Positions 25,113-35,365 of a stretch of 64,000 nt of DNA are shown here, one piece after another; position 1 is the stretch's first letter; every line of letters starts with the position of its first letter. A model generated the notes under the pieces. It was not told the DNA's origin and ran no database searches. It worked only from the letters and a program-made list of their open reading frames with translations. This stretch comes from Pseudeuparius sepicola (taxonomy: Eukaryota; Arthropoda; Insecta; Coleoptera; Anthribidae), in the NCBI GenBank assembly GCA_963920635.1, contig OY987305.1:21166876-21230875 (forward strand). Direction: 5' to 3'. The position numbers were made by a program, and so were the translations under genes.

Positions 25113-27093
25113 ACTGCGAGCGAGCGGAACAACATCATTGCAATGCAGCAGAAGGGCTGCTCGAAGGGCGCAATGGGATGCAAAGAGCAACTCATCATAG
25201 ACTCTGTCATCTGCAACCAGGCTCATTCCAAGCAACGAAACCTCCACATGGCTTATGTGGACTACAAAAAAGCATTTGATTCCGTACCTCACGACTGGCT
25301 CACAGGTATCTTAAAGCTGTATAAAATAGATCATCATACAGTTTCCTTTTTAGAACACGTTATGACAACCTGGCGCACTAAGATACAACTCAGAACTGCA
25401 GACAGTAACATCGAGACCGACACAATCACCATCCGAAGAGGGATTTTCCAAGGAGATTCACTCAGTCCACTGTGGTTCTGCATAGCGATGAACCCTCTAT
25501 CACATCGGTTGAACTCTACAAAATATGGCTTCGCTATCAAAAGCAACAACGCAGAAGCGATCAAGTTGAATCACCTATTATATATGGATGATTTAAAACT
25601 GATCGCAGCAACCAAAAACCAACTAACGCAAATGCTTAAAATTGTAGAGGAGTTCTCCAGGGACATCGGAATGCTGTTTGGACTAGACAAGTGCCGCACC
25701 CTTAATATCATCCGGGGAAAGCTCGAACAAAGCGCACACGAGATGCAGGACGGCCAGGAGATCGAAGCAATGAGCAAGGGAGATACATACAAGTATCTCG
25801 GGATGAAACAAGCTCAAAGGATAGACCATCGAACAATGAAGACTGATTTAACGAATGAATTCATCAAGAGAGTAAGACAAGTAGTGCGAACTGATCTTAA
25901 CAGCAGGAATTTGTTTAAGGCCCTGAACACGTATGCGTGCTCTGTACTCAGCTATTCGTTCGGAATAGTGAATTGGACCAACACGGACATCAACAACCTG
26001 CAACGAAAAGTTAGGACACTACTGACAAAAGCTCATAAACATCATCCCCGTAGCGCCGTAGAAAGAACAACTCTGCCACGTCAACTAGGAGGAAGAGGAT
26101 TGGCAGATCTCAGCAAGCAATTGGACCAACAAATATTAAATCTGCGTAATTATTTCTACAGGCAGGCCAACAGCTCCACACTACATAGGGCTATATGCGG
26201 AGCAGACGTCTCAACACCGCTACGTCTGACGGAACACGAGCGTCAAAATCACCACCGAACCGACAACGATAAACTACAGAGGTGGTTGGGGAAGCCGCTG
26301 CACGGGAGGCATCCTAATGAGGTTAACCAGGAACATGTCGACAAGTTAGCGTCGAACTATTGGCTGACCTCGGGACGAATGTTCCCCGAGACGGAAGGCT
26401 TCCTACTGGCCATACAAGATCAGGTTATGCCAACTCGCAACTACCTAAAATTCATTGTAGGAGATGCATCGGTAGTGGATGACAGATGCAGATACGGGTG
26501 CCCAACTTCAGAAACAATCCAGCACATAACAGGAGGATGTCAGATGTTCGCATCAACGGAATATAAGGAACGACACGATTCGGTTGCCAAGATCTTGCAC
26601 CAGGAACTGGCGGAAAAGCTGCTGCTTGTGCAGGCAGAGGGTCCCATATTACAACTACACACCTGAGCCTGTTCTTGAGAACAGCAACTACAAGATGTAC
26701 TGGGATCGTACAGTTCTGACAGATCAACGAGTTGCCCATAACAGACCGGACCTTATAATAGTTGATAAAATTTCTAGGCAGACAACTCTGATTGATGTGG
26801 CCATCCCGAACAACAACAACCTGCGTGTGAAGCAAGCCGAGAAGATCGCGAAGTACAGAGATTTAGAAGAACGAATTAGAAGGCAATGGGAAATGGAGAA
26901 CGTCCAGACGATTCCAATCATCATGTCAACAACTGGTGTTATACCAAAAAGTTTGCTGAGAAACATCAAGGAGCTGAATCTAACTGATAGTCTTTACAGG
27001 TTCATGCAGAAAGCGGTACTACTTGCGACAGCCCGAACCGTCAGGAAATTCATGGGGAGTGCAGGATCGTCCAACAGCATCGGTGTCACCTAG
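25113..27093 (+). pseudogene. Truncated RT-endonuclease ORF of Dong-like copy 1
   Basis: The frame is open from the truncation point to 26666. It carries DYKKAFDSVPHDWL, FQGDSLSPLWF and LLYMDDLKL of a reverse transcriptase, then the CRYGC...H...C finger. Near 26636 two bases are missing relative to copy 2 (gcagaggg against acagaaaggg). This throws the frame out; the endonuclease part continues in another frame to 27093. The missing N-terminus and the frameshift make it non-functional. Copy 1 keeps an extra Glu codon near 25647 that copy 2 lacks. Confidence 0.85.
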
Positions 27094-27211
27094 GGCCCGA
27101 TAACATGGCAAGGGTCTCGTCCGAGCCAGATCCTTTTGGTATCCGGGATGCCCGGGATCTGAGTGAATGTTCCCCGTAGAGGGAGTGCGAATGCCTTTTG
27201 GCTAAGTCGAG
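25113..27211 (+). mobile_element. Dong/R4-like retrotransposon, 5'-truncated copy 1
   Basis: The copy starts inside the reverse transcriptase region, equivalent to position 28767 of copy 2, immediately after TAA repeats. It ends with the same 3' tail (gccttttggctaagtcgag) followed by TAA repeats. By eye it is about 98-99% identical to copy 2. The junction carries a 4-bp repeat (gagcgagc). Abrupt 5' truncation with an intact 3' end is the mark of target-primed reverse transcription. Confidence 0.85.
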
Positions 27212-27236
27212 ATAATAATAATATGACAGGGCGCTG

Positions 27237-28055
27237 ATGAGGCGGGCCCCTGTTGCACAAACAGCTACAGCCCAACAACAACACGAACATCTACAACATG
27301 GGAGCCAAACGATAACTAGGGTTCCACCCACCGAAGGTCGACGACGCATGAAATGGACTGTGTCCATGAATGAATCGATTATGCGTATTTTTTACAGGGT
27401 GACAAACTTAGGACAAGAGATTATCGGCTACCGACAACAACTGCATGCCGAGTTCTGCAGGGAGTTTCCACACATGCAAGTGTCTGAACAAAGAGTGTCA
27501 GATCAGTATCGAACTATTCTAAGAAATAACCGAATTCCAGAAACGCGACTTAACGCTATCAAACGGGAAGTTGAGCTAGAGATCCACGGCGAACACATAG
27601 ACATAGATGACAACAATAACAATGGGGAACTTCAAGAGCCTGGACAACAACTAGAAGCCGAAACGGTAGAACCAACAACCGAGAGGCTGGAATCGGTTAA
27701 CGAAGAACATTTTGAAGGCTTGGACACACATATGAGACAGGCAGTATTGCGATACGAAGGCACAGACCCACTTAGCAGGCCACCGCTACCAAGATTAAAT
27801 TCTTCCAGGAAACTTGCGATCGTGCTCGATCTTATGAACACAAGAATTTTACCAAGCTATGTTTCAGTGACACCAACATTAGAACGTATGCACATGTTAA
27901 TCTACTGTGCCGCAACGGCAGTCATCACTGTAATGGGTGCCAAGATCCGAACGGCCCAAGAGTTGAATCGTGCAAGACCAGAACCACGAATGGCTCAATG
28001 GGAAATGCGACTAAATCGGAAGATCGAGAGTCTCCGTAAAGACATAGACAAGTGA
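27237..28055 (+). CDS. Dong-like ORF, N-terminal part
   Basis: This is the 272-codon N-terminal part of the retrotransposon protein. It includes a basic, helix-rich block (RRRMKWTVSMNESIMRIFY ... VSDQYRTILRNNRI) that could bind nucleic acid, then an acidic linker rich in Glu, Gln and Asn. No zinc finger is visible. The frame stops at 28053-28055, where the downstream frame (-1 relative) begins. Elements of this group normally have one continuous ORF, so a single-base loss near 28050 is the simplest explanation. The start ATG at 27237 lies 14 bases after the TAA repeats and overlaps the stop of a four-codon upstream ORF (27223-27237). Confidence 0.75.
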   Translation: MRRAPVAQTATAQQQHEHLQHGSQTITRVPPTEGRRRMKWTVSMNESIMRIFYRVTNLGQEIIGYRQQLHAEFCREFPHMQVSEQRVSDQYRTILRNNRIPETRLNAIKREVELEIHGEHIDIDDNNNNGELQEPGQQLEAETVEPTTERLESVNEEHFEGLDTHMRQAVLRYEGTDPLSRPPLPRLNSSRKLAIVLDLMNTRILPSYVSVTPTLERMHMLIYCAATAVITVMGAKIRTAQELNRARPEPRMAQWEMRLNRKIESLRKDIDK

Positions 28056-30742
28056 CGGAATATATCAGAGGGGTTAGAACTAGAAGGATCCAGAGGGCGG
28101 TGCAGGCAATAATGAGCCGCACCCAAATGCATTCTCGGCATGACCCCGCGAACATCACTGCTCAACAATGTCTTGACACATTAAAACAAAATCTTTCTGT
28201 TTTCGCAGGGCGTCTGAGGAGATACAAGGCTAGTAACAACAGGAAACGAGACAACAAACTCTTTGAACGATCAGAAAAGGGTTTCTACCGTGCTTTTAAT
28301 TCTAGCGCCGATGCCACAAATGCGAGTTACCCTAGCAGAGAACAGGTCGACGGTTTCTGGAGAAATCAACTTGCCACACCAGGTCCATACAATGTCAGTG
28401 CAAGCTGGATCAGCGAAGAACGCGAGATGGGCCGGAACTATAGCCAGATGCAACACGAGCAATTCACAACCGCTGAGGTCTCCGATGTCATCAAGAATTC
28501 CCACAACTGGAAGGCACCAGGTCCAGATCATCTCCAAAATTATTGGATTAAGAAGTTGTGGTGCACGCATGAACAAATAACTACCTTAATTAATGAAGTC
28601 TCGCTCGATCCTCTGAAAATGCCATTGTTTCTTACACAGGGTGCAACCTACCTGTTACCAAAAGACCAGCGGAATACGGATAACCCTGCCAAGTACCGCC
28701 CAATAACCTGCTTGCCTACGCTTTACAAGATAATCACATCTTGCCTTACGCAGCGAATATATGCTCACTGCGAGCGGAACAACATCATTGCAATGCAGCA
28801 GAAGGGCTGCTCGAAGGGCGCAATGGGATGCAAAGAGCAACTCATCATAGACTCTGTCATCTACAACCAGGCTCATTCCAAGCAACGAAACCTCCACATG
28901 GCTTATGTGGACTACAAAAAAGCATTTGATTCCGTACCTCACGACTGGCTCACAGGTATCTTAAAGCTGTATAAAATAGATCATCATACAGTTTCCTTTT
29001 TAGAACACGTTATGACAACCTGGCGCACTAAGATACAACTCAGAACCGCAAACAGTAACATCGAGACCGACACAATCAACATCCGAAGAGGGATTTTCCA
29101 AGGAGATTCACTCAGTCCACTGTGGTTCTGCGTGGCGATGAACCATCTATCACATCGGTTGAACTCTACAAAATATGGCTTCGCTATCAAAAGCAACAAC
29201 GCAGAAGCGATAAAGTTGAATCACCTATTATATATGGATGATTTAAAACTGATCGCCGCAACCAAAAACCAACTAACGCAAATGCTTAAAATCGTAGAGT
29301 TCTCCAGGGACATCGGAATGCTATTTGGAATGGACAAGTGCCGCACCCTTAATATCATCCGGGGAAAGCTCGAACAAAGCGCACACGAGATGCAGGACGG
29401 CCAGGAGATCGAGGCAATGAGCATGGGAGATACATACAAGTATCTCGGGATGAAACAAGCTCAAAGGATAGACCATCGAACAATGAAGACTGATTTAACG
29501 AATGAATTCATCAAGAGAGTAAGACAAGTAGTGCGAACTGATCTTAACAGCAGGAATTTGTTTAAGGCCCTGAACACGTATGCGTGCTCTGTACTCAGCT
29601 ATTCGTTCGGAATAGTGAATTGGACCAACACGGACATCAACAACCTGCAACGAAAAGTTAGGACACTACTGACAAAAGCTCATAAACATCATCCCCGTAG
29701 CGCCGTAGAAAGAACAACTCTGCCATGTCAACTAGGAGGAAGAGGATTGGCAGATCTCAGCAAGCAATTGGACCAACAAATATTAAACCTGCGTAATTAT
29801 TTCTACAGGCAGGCCAACAGCTCCACACTACATAGGGCTATATGCGGAGCAGACGTCTCAACACCGCTACGTCTGACGGAACACGAGCGTCAAAATCACC
29901 ACCGAACCGACAACGATAAACTACAGAGGTGGTTGGGGAAGCCGCTGCACGGGAGGCATCCTAATGAGGTTAACCAGGAACATGTCGACAAGTTAGCGTC
30001 GAACTATTGGCTGACCTCGGGACGAATGTTCCCCGAGACGGAAGGCTTCCTACTGGCCATACAAGATCAGGTTATACCAACTCGCAACTACCTAAAATTC
30101 ATTGTAGGAGATGCATCGGTAGTGGATGACAGATGCAGATACGGGTGCCCAACTTCAGAAACAATCCAGCACATAACAGGAGGATGTCAGATGTTCGCAT
30201 CAACGGAATATAAGGAACGACACGATTCGGTTGCCAAGATCTTGCACCGGGAACTGGCGGAAAAGCTGCTGCTTGTGCAGACAGAAAGGGTCCCATATTA
30301 CAACTACACACCTGAGCCTGTTCTTGAGAACAGCAACTACAAGATGTACTGGGATCGTACAGTTCTGACTGATCAACGAGTTGCCCATAACAGACCGGAC
30401 CTTATAATAGTTGATAAAATTTCTAGGAAGACAACTCTGATTGATGTGGCCATCCCGAACAACAACAACCTGCGTGTGAAGCAAGTCGAGAAGATCGCGA
30501 AGTACAGAGACTTAGAAGAACGAATTAGAAGGCAATGGGAAATGGAGAACGTCCAGACGATTCCAATCATCATGTCAACAACTGGTGTTATACCAAAAAG
30601 TTTGCTGAGAAACATCAAGGAGCTGAATCTAACTGATAGTCTTTACAGGTCCATGCAGAAAGCGGTACTGCTTGCGACAGCCCGAACCGTCAGGAAATTC
30701 ATGGGGAATGCAGGATCGTCCAACAACATCAATGTCACCTAA
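28040..30742 (+). CDS. Dong-like reverse transcriptase with restriction-like endonuclease
   Basis: The frame is open from 28040 with no ATG at its head (a GTG lies at 28052), so it is the continuation of the preceding frame. Numbered from 28052, the reverse transcriptase shows DYKKAFDSVPHDW, FQGDSLSPLWF and the catalytic YMDD at residues 394-397. A CCHC finger follows (C695, C699, H707, C712). After it comes the PD-(D/E)XK-type site, with P782-D783 and D798. This order, RT then CCHC then restriction-like nuclease, defines the R2/R4/Dong class, which nicks its target and primes reverse transcription there. All key residues are intact. One Glu codon is missing relative to copy 1, which is probably neutral. 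Confidence 0.88.
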   Translation, partial: RHRQVTEYIRGVRTRRIQRAVQAIMSRTQMHSRHDPANITAQQCLDTLKQNLSVFAGRLRRYKASNNRKRDNKLFERSEKGFYRAFNSSADATNASYPSREQVDGFWRNQLATPGPYNVSASWISEEREMGRNYSQMQHEQFTTAEVSDVIKNSHNWKAPGPDHLQNYWIKKLWCTHEQITTLINEVSLDPLKMPLFLTQGATYLLPKDQRNTDNPAKYRPITCLPTLYKIITSCLTQRIYAHCERNNIIAMQQKGCSKGAMGCKEQLIIDSVIYNQAHSKQRNLHMAYVDYKKAFDSVPHDWLTGILKLYKIDHHTVSFLEHVMTTWRTKIQLRTANSNIETDTINIRRGIFQGDSLSPLWFCVAMNHLSHRLNSTKYGFAIKSNNAEAIKLNHLLYMDDLKLIAATKNQLTQMLKIVEFSRDIGMLFGMDKCRTLNIIRGKLEQSAHEMQDGQEIEAMSMGDTYKYLGMKQAQRIDHRTMKTDLTNEFIKRVRQVVRTDLNSRNLFKALNTYACSVLSYSFGIVNWTNTDINNLQRKVRTLLTKAHKHHPRSAVERTTLPCQLGGRGLADLSKQLDQQILNLRNYFYRQANSSTLHRAICGADVSTPLRLTEHERQNHHRTDNDKLQRWLGKPLHGRHPNEVNQEHVDKLASNYWLTSGRMFPETEGFLLAIQDQVIPTRNYLKFIVGDASVVDDRCRYGCPTSETIQHITGGCQMFASTEYKERHDSVAKILHRELAEKLLLVQTERVPYYNYTPEPVLENSNYKMYWDRTVLTDQRVAHNRPDLIIVDKISRKTTLIDVAIPNNNNLRVKQVEKIAKYRDLEERIRRQWEMENVQTIPIIMSTTGVIPKSLLRNIKELNLTDSLYRSMQKAVLLATARTVRKFMGNAGSSNNINVT

Positions 30743-30860
30743 GGCCCGATAACATGGCAAGGGTCTCGTCCGAGCCAGATCCTTTTGGTATCCGGGATGC
30801 CCGTGATCTGAGTGAATGTTCCCCGTAGAGGGAGTGCGAATGCCTTTTGGCTAAGTCGAG

Positions 30861-30889
30861 ATAATAATAATAGTAATAATAATAATAAG
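30861..30889. repeat. TAA repeats after Dong-like copy 2
   Basis: TAA units with one TAG interruption directly follow the 3' end gtcgag. They represent the downstream part of the original target array and/or the added tail. Confidence 0.85.
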
Positions 30890-32290
30890 TAAGATATTTT
30901 TGTTTTGATTCCTTTGTGTCCGAATTGCCTTTTTTATTTTGAATTTTGGAAATTATGTTGAAAACTTTTAGAGAAATTGAGCTTATTGTGCATTTTAATT
31001 AATTAGAAATAATTTCATAACTTTTGTGAGCCGTCTTATGATTTTTGGGAATTTATTTTGAACCATTATACTATTCTACTGTAGATGTAAAATTTTATCA
31101 AACTAAAATATGAATTTGAAAGGGTTTTGGAAAACTATTTAGAGCCAAATTATCTTGTTGAAATCAGAATTTTGTATTTAATTGAACTATTTTATATCAG
31201 AATTTTCGAGTAATACTCGTACTGTTATACAGTCATCAATTAATTTTATTCTAATTGAGAATTTTTTGCAATTTTTGTACTTTTAATCTGAAGGTTTGTT
31301 ATTGTTTGCCATAGTTTTGTATTTGTGCCATTTTGACATATTGTCGTTGTGTCCTATTTTAAACTCAATTGTTAAACAGTGTACTTTTTGAAAAGTTTGG
31401 ATTTTGTTACTTAGAAAAGGGTCATATTTCGGATATCTTGAGTGTAGCGTCGTGCGAAATTATAGATTTTTAATTTATTCATTAATAATTATTGCACAGG
31501 TATTTAAACTTCCTCTTATTAAACTGTATTTTGTTAGCTCAATGTACTCTTTCGTATTTAATCTTAATACACATATTAAACTAACCCAGTTTTTCCGTTA
31601 TTCACCCTTTAGGCCCACACTAAAAGAAATAACTTGTGGCTCACCCCTTTTAATACCGCTCGCCAACTACCATCATAAAGGGGTGAGATTACCACATTTA
31701 TTTGGTCTTGGATACTCTAAAGAGCAATATAATTGAAACACCAAGCGATACTGCTATCCTTGGATTTTAATAAATAGAGATGAAATGTTCCTAAGATATA
31801 ATTTTTTATTCTCGGATTACGTCTCGGCGTTGAGGTGGAAGAGAGGCTTCTGTCCGGTAGATGGCGCACTGCGCACTTGTAATGCGGCTTCCCAAGACGA
31901 ACTTTTGTTCGGCAGATGGCGCGCTTCGCGGCTTGCCAAATCTGTTGATTTGACCTTGGTTGTTTGCGTTTTTTTGTGCTGGCACGAATGAGTCATGGCC
32001 ATCGATCGACGGCTGGAAGATATATTTTAGATTTTGTATTCAAGCGTTCGATTCGAGTCGCCCGGCCGCGGCCCCGCCCCCCTCTTTGCCTATGGAGGCG
32101 GTTTTTTTAAAGTAGCGAGTAACGTTATTAATTGTTAATGACAAATGTCTCGAGTCTTTTTAAAATAATCTTTTTATAATGGAGTTACCTATAACGTTGA
32201 TTGATTCCTTCCTCCATCGACGGTTATAATATTCATATACAACAAGGTGACCAACTCCTAGGGCTGACGAAAACCGGGACAGTAGTTAGG
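30890..32290. other. No supported gene
   Basis: AT-rich to about 31780. A 110-codon frame (31404-31736) has no domain; its end contains a small hairpin (ctcacccctttt ... aaaggggtgag). Around 31830-31935 two related phrases, gtagatggcgcactgcgc and gcagatggcgcgcttcgc, suggest a worn tandem repeat. 32194-32224 holds one copy of a dispersed cgttgattga ... ccatcgacgg motif. Confidence 0.4.
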
Positions 32291-32298
32291 TACCTAGC

Positions 32299-33174
32299 CA
32301 GGGGCGGATGGGACCACCGGGACACCGGGCAAATGTCCGGTGGGCCGGTCATTCGAAGGGCCCCGGAGGGCCGCCGCAGGCTCGAAGGCTCACCGGCCAT
32401 CGCATCTTAAATTTTAAGACGTCTTAACTACTTGACAAAACAAAAGGCAATCATTGTTACAATAATTGTTGTAAGTAGGTAGTTAATTTAAGATAGGACG
32501 GTGCAACTGGCCATAATTAATTATTTTTGTTTTGTTATTTTTTGTTCTATTATTTCTTTACGTGTTTTACGGAAACGTAGAAGGGGCACACCATTATTTT
32601 ATTTTTATTGAACTCGAAATTTCGACTTTTAAAGTCGCAGTCCGACTTTGAAGTCGAAATGCCGATTTTGAACTCAAAATTTTGACTTTGAACTTCGGCT
32701 TTGAAAGTTGGAAGTTCATAAAGTCGAAACTTCGAGTTCAATGTCGGAATTTCGAGTTCAAAGTCGGATTTCGAATTTCAAAGTCGAAATTTTGAGTAAA
32801 AAGTCGGAATTTCGACTTCATAAAGTCGGAATTTTGACTTCAAAGTTGGCCTTCGACTTTAAAAGTCGGAATTTCGAATTCAATAAAAATAAAATAACGG
32901 TGTGGTCCTTCTACGCTTCTGAATGTTTTGTTATTTTTATATCTTTATATTTAGAGAAAAAAGTTTTATTTGTTTTACGAGAGTTATGATTTTATTTATG
33001 TTTTCATAAAACATGTATATTTTGTTTTATTAAAAAAATACATTATCTACTTTTTTTTTTAATTGTTATTATAATAATAATTAAGAAAAGAAAAATCTAA
33101 AGCCAAATGAGACATTTAGGGGCCGCTTGGGAGACAAATGCCCGGGCTGGTTAGGTAAAGCCCATCCGCCCCTG
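32299..33174. mobile_element. Non-autonomous hAT-like element, 8-bp TSD
   Basis: The ends CAGGGGCGGATGGG and CCCATCCGCCCCTG are exact complements. TACCTAGC is duplicated perfectly at 32291-32298 and 33175-33182. There is no transposase. The central part is a self-complementary minisatellite (32574-32922), probably a separate insertion. Confidence 0.92.
32574..32922. repeat. Self-complementary minisatellite within a hairpin element
   Basis: Outer arms cgtagaagg ... attattttatttttattgaa and ttcaataaaaataaaataac ... ccttctacg are inverted copies. Between them, words such as aaagtcggaatttcgac repeat about a dozen times in both orientations, so the entire 350 bp can fold into one long hairpin. 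The two frames over it are not genes. Confidence 0.8.
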
Positions 33175-33182
33175 TACCTAGC

Positions 33183-33937
33183 TATTTTTTACCTATAATA
33201 TGCAACTGTCAAGTTTTGTAGTTTAATCAACTTATGATTTTGTTAGAATTATTGATCTAGTTCATGCTTTTAACCAATAAATACCACCCAAGGGAAACAA
33301 AAAAGAATTTGTGATCAACTAATATAACAAAAATAAAATTTAACACAAAGCCACAGGTACATAAATTAAAAAAAAAAAATACTGTCTATTTACAATATAC
33401 AGGGTGGCCCAGGAGTGAGCCAATAGGTGTAAAAGAAAAAACAATTTCGCGTTTAAATTTGATTGTTTGTGGTTCTGATTTGCTTGACTAATGACTGGAA
33501 ACTAATTTTTAGCATATTTTCGTTTTTGAAAAATCAAGATGGCGTCGACAGCGACCATTTATTTATTTTCATTGTAGGTGAAGTGCCTTTTCCTTTAAAG
33601 ATAAAAAAAAATTCATTAAGAAAAGTTGTTCCCAATTAAAATTACCCCAGGGTACCAAATTTTGGAAAAATCGGCCTACTTTGTTTTCCCACTTCTTTTT
33701 CTAAGGCGCTAAAGAAAAAATTAAAAAATTAAGTGGCTGATTGTCTCAAATTTGGTACACGGCAATAAGTTTTAATTCTAAACAACTTTTTCTCATAAAA
33801 TTTTTCGATACCTTGTATTTAGAAGCCACTTTAGCGCGTTAGAAAAAGGAAAGAGTGAGAAAAACAAAGTAGGTAGGCCCATCTTTCCAAAATTTGGTAC
33901 CAGGTGGTAACTTTTAATTGGGTTTTAACAAATTACA
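33183..33937. other. AT-rich repeat-derived stretch
   Basis: No gene is seen. The word atacagggtgg near 33398 is a common arthropod repeat terminus, and an inverted partner (catcctgtatat) lies near 34465. The whole 33398-34480 interval may therefore be one larger, decayed element. Confidence 0.4.
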
Positions 33938-34183
33938 TAGGGTCTTCGGCTCTCTTGAGGGCATGAACATTTTTGTCGATTTGAAGTTTTTTTAGCACAG
34001 CGCGAAAAATTGGGCATGGAGGCCCATTTCTTTTTTAACGTCACCTGACTGGCCAAAATTGCCATATTTTATTTTCTTATCTATTTTCTGTGCGGCCTAA
34101 AATAACCGAGAAAATCGCCTAATAAGAAATAAACAAAAAATGCATAGCCTCAAGAGAGCCGAACACCCTGTGTAATTTTCTGA
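33938..34183. mobile_element. Hairpin MITE with ~35-bp inverted ends
   Basis: The left end aaattacatagggtcttcgg followed by ctctcttgagg pairs with the right end cctcaagagagccgaa followed by caccctgtgtaattt. The interior is about 180 bp and non-coding. A half-copy of the same sequence occurs in both arms of the large palindrome (near 39465 and 44345). Confidence 0.65.
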
Positions 34184-34904
34184 AACTATCTGAGTACCCA
34201 GTTGCATAAAGCTTCTTAGTGCCATCAATTTTCAATATAATAGTTTTCCTCTATCTCTTAAAATAAATATGCTAGGGCTATTAAATTGTTTTGCTCAATT
34301 TGAGGTATTTTTTATATTGCGCGTCAAGTTGGCTATGGCTGCCGATTTCTTTTGCAGCACCACTTAGCTGTCCAAAATTGCCACATTTTTGTTTCTTCAC
34401 GATTTTTTTATTGTAGGGCGCAAAATAAGTGAGAAAATCGCGGTGGTATAGTTCTAAAATAATCATCCTGTATATAAAAAATAAGTTGATCAGTTATATA
34501 AAATTTATAAAAAATATTACAAAAAGTAAAGTATGAAACAAACATTTAAAAAAAAACTATAAGTTTTAAGTACAGGGTGGACCAACGTTTGGCGCCCTGC
34601 CGGAGGGGTCACCCATGGGGGCCCTGGTTATGATGTATGTAGGATATGATGTATTCATATCTAAATAGATGTAAATTCTTTGCCTTGACTGTCACCAAAT
34701 CCAAAGGTAACTCAATTTAGAAAGAGAAAAATATTTCTAAAATTTTAGTTGAAATGTGCATACGGGCAAATTTTTTAAGTCGGTTTTAATTTTTTCGTTA
34801 AAGTTTTGTTATATTATTTATGCTGTAAACCGTTGATTGAATCTTCCGTCGACGTCTAAACCAAATTTTCTGTATGAATGACAACTATATAAATTTAGCT
34901 AGAC
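34184..34904. other. Repeat-derived flank of the large palindromic element
   Basis: 34184-34530 is a diverged relative of arm sequence at about 39490-39720 (shared: gcagcaccacttagctgtcc, aaataatcatcctgtata). Another tacagggtggaccaacg terminus lies at 34573. A dispersed ccgttgattgaatcttccgtcgacg-type motif is at 34829-34854. No gene is seen. Confidence 0.4.
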
Positions 34905-34910
34905 ATCATA
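34905..34910. repeat. 6-bp target duplication, left copy
   Basis: ATCATA here is repeated exactly at 55773-55778, immediately outside the other end of the palindromic element. Confidence 0.8.
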
Positions 34911-34924
34911 AGTAGAGATACTAA

Positions 34925-34972
34925 GAGAGCACCAGACCAGACTTGTCGAAACCTGTCTGGTCTGGTACTCTC
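34925..34972. repeat. Terminal hairpin of the left arm
   Basis: GAGAGCACCAGACCAGAC pairs with GTCTGGTCTGGTACTCTC (one mismatch) around a 12-base loop, 14 bases from the element end. The mirror copy is at 55711-55758. A hairpin this close to both tips could be a replication or transposase recognition structure; that role is inferred. Confidence 0.8.
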
Positions 34973-35074
34973 CTAGGTTTTGACCGTCTCTCCACTCTCT
35001 GCCCACTCCTATTAAAACAGCTAAATAGGAGAGGTTCAACTAAGATCTCATCAGACACGCAGATCATTTACAAC

Positions 35075-35365
35075 ATGTCCTTCTTAAATAGTTTAAACAA
35101 TTTGCTGGTGAAAAATCTGGTGAATGTTCGGGATTTGGAAGTAAATAAAAAATTTGAGATCCAGTGTTTTAAGAGAATAAATACCAAGTTTGGGGAAAAG
35201 GTAGTGGCGGAATTTGCCGACTTCAAGACTATCCTGCCTCAGCGTTTTACGGAGCAATTAACTCGAGAGCGAATTGACGAATTGAATGGTGACGACAAAA
35301 GGTATTTTTTAACAAGCTTGGGGCCCGTCGGCAAGACTACAAATATTATATTTTCTGAAGCATGA
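35075..35365 (+). CDS. Small terminal gene A (left copy), possible OB-fold-like protein
   Basis: A 96-residue protein (MSFLNSLNNLL...) is followed in the 3' direction by an overlapping second frame. The core KFEIQCFKRINTKFGEKVVAEF, then FKTILPQRF, alternates hydrophobic residues like a small beta-barrel. It resembles short single-domain proteins with a TKFG...LPxRF pattern that I associate with insect mobile and viral elements, which look OB-fold-like. This is recollection of a pattern and not a confirmed family. The ATG at 35075 was preferred over the one 44 codons upstream, because the extra part overlaps the terminal hairpin and reads as non-protein. An identical gene sits at the other end of the element. 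Confidence 0.6.
   Translation: MSFLNSLNNLLVKNLVNVRDLEVNKKFEIQCFKRINTKFGEKVVAEFADFKTILPQRFTEQLTRERIDELNGDDKRYFLTSLGPVGKTTNIIFSEA

Larger units (their letters stand above)
27223..30860 (+). mobile_element. Dong/R4-like non-LTR retrotransposon, near full-length copy 2
   Basis: The 3.6-kb element sits between TAA repeats, directly downstream of copy 1 in the same orientation. It has a very short 5' leader, a single R2-type RT/endonuclease coding region (broken once) and a roughly 120-bp 3' UTR ending gctaagtcgag. Dong elements, first described in Bombyx mori, insert into TAA repeats and encode a restriction-like endonuclease. Both traits are visible here. Confidence 0.88.

Noticed and set aside
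27229..27245. Hammerhead ribozyme core (ctgatgag)
   Set aside because: The matching GAAA and the third stem could not be placed downstream, so the core word alone is likely chance.
32550..32989. Two frames with repeated KVEILTSK-like words
   Set aside because: They are translations of a self-complementary minisatellite.
34943..35074. Upstream in-frame ATG extending terminal gene A by 44 codons
   Set aside because: The extension overlaps the terminal hairpin, and the two arms differ in amino acids only there, so the ATG at 35075 was preferred.
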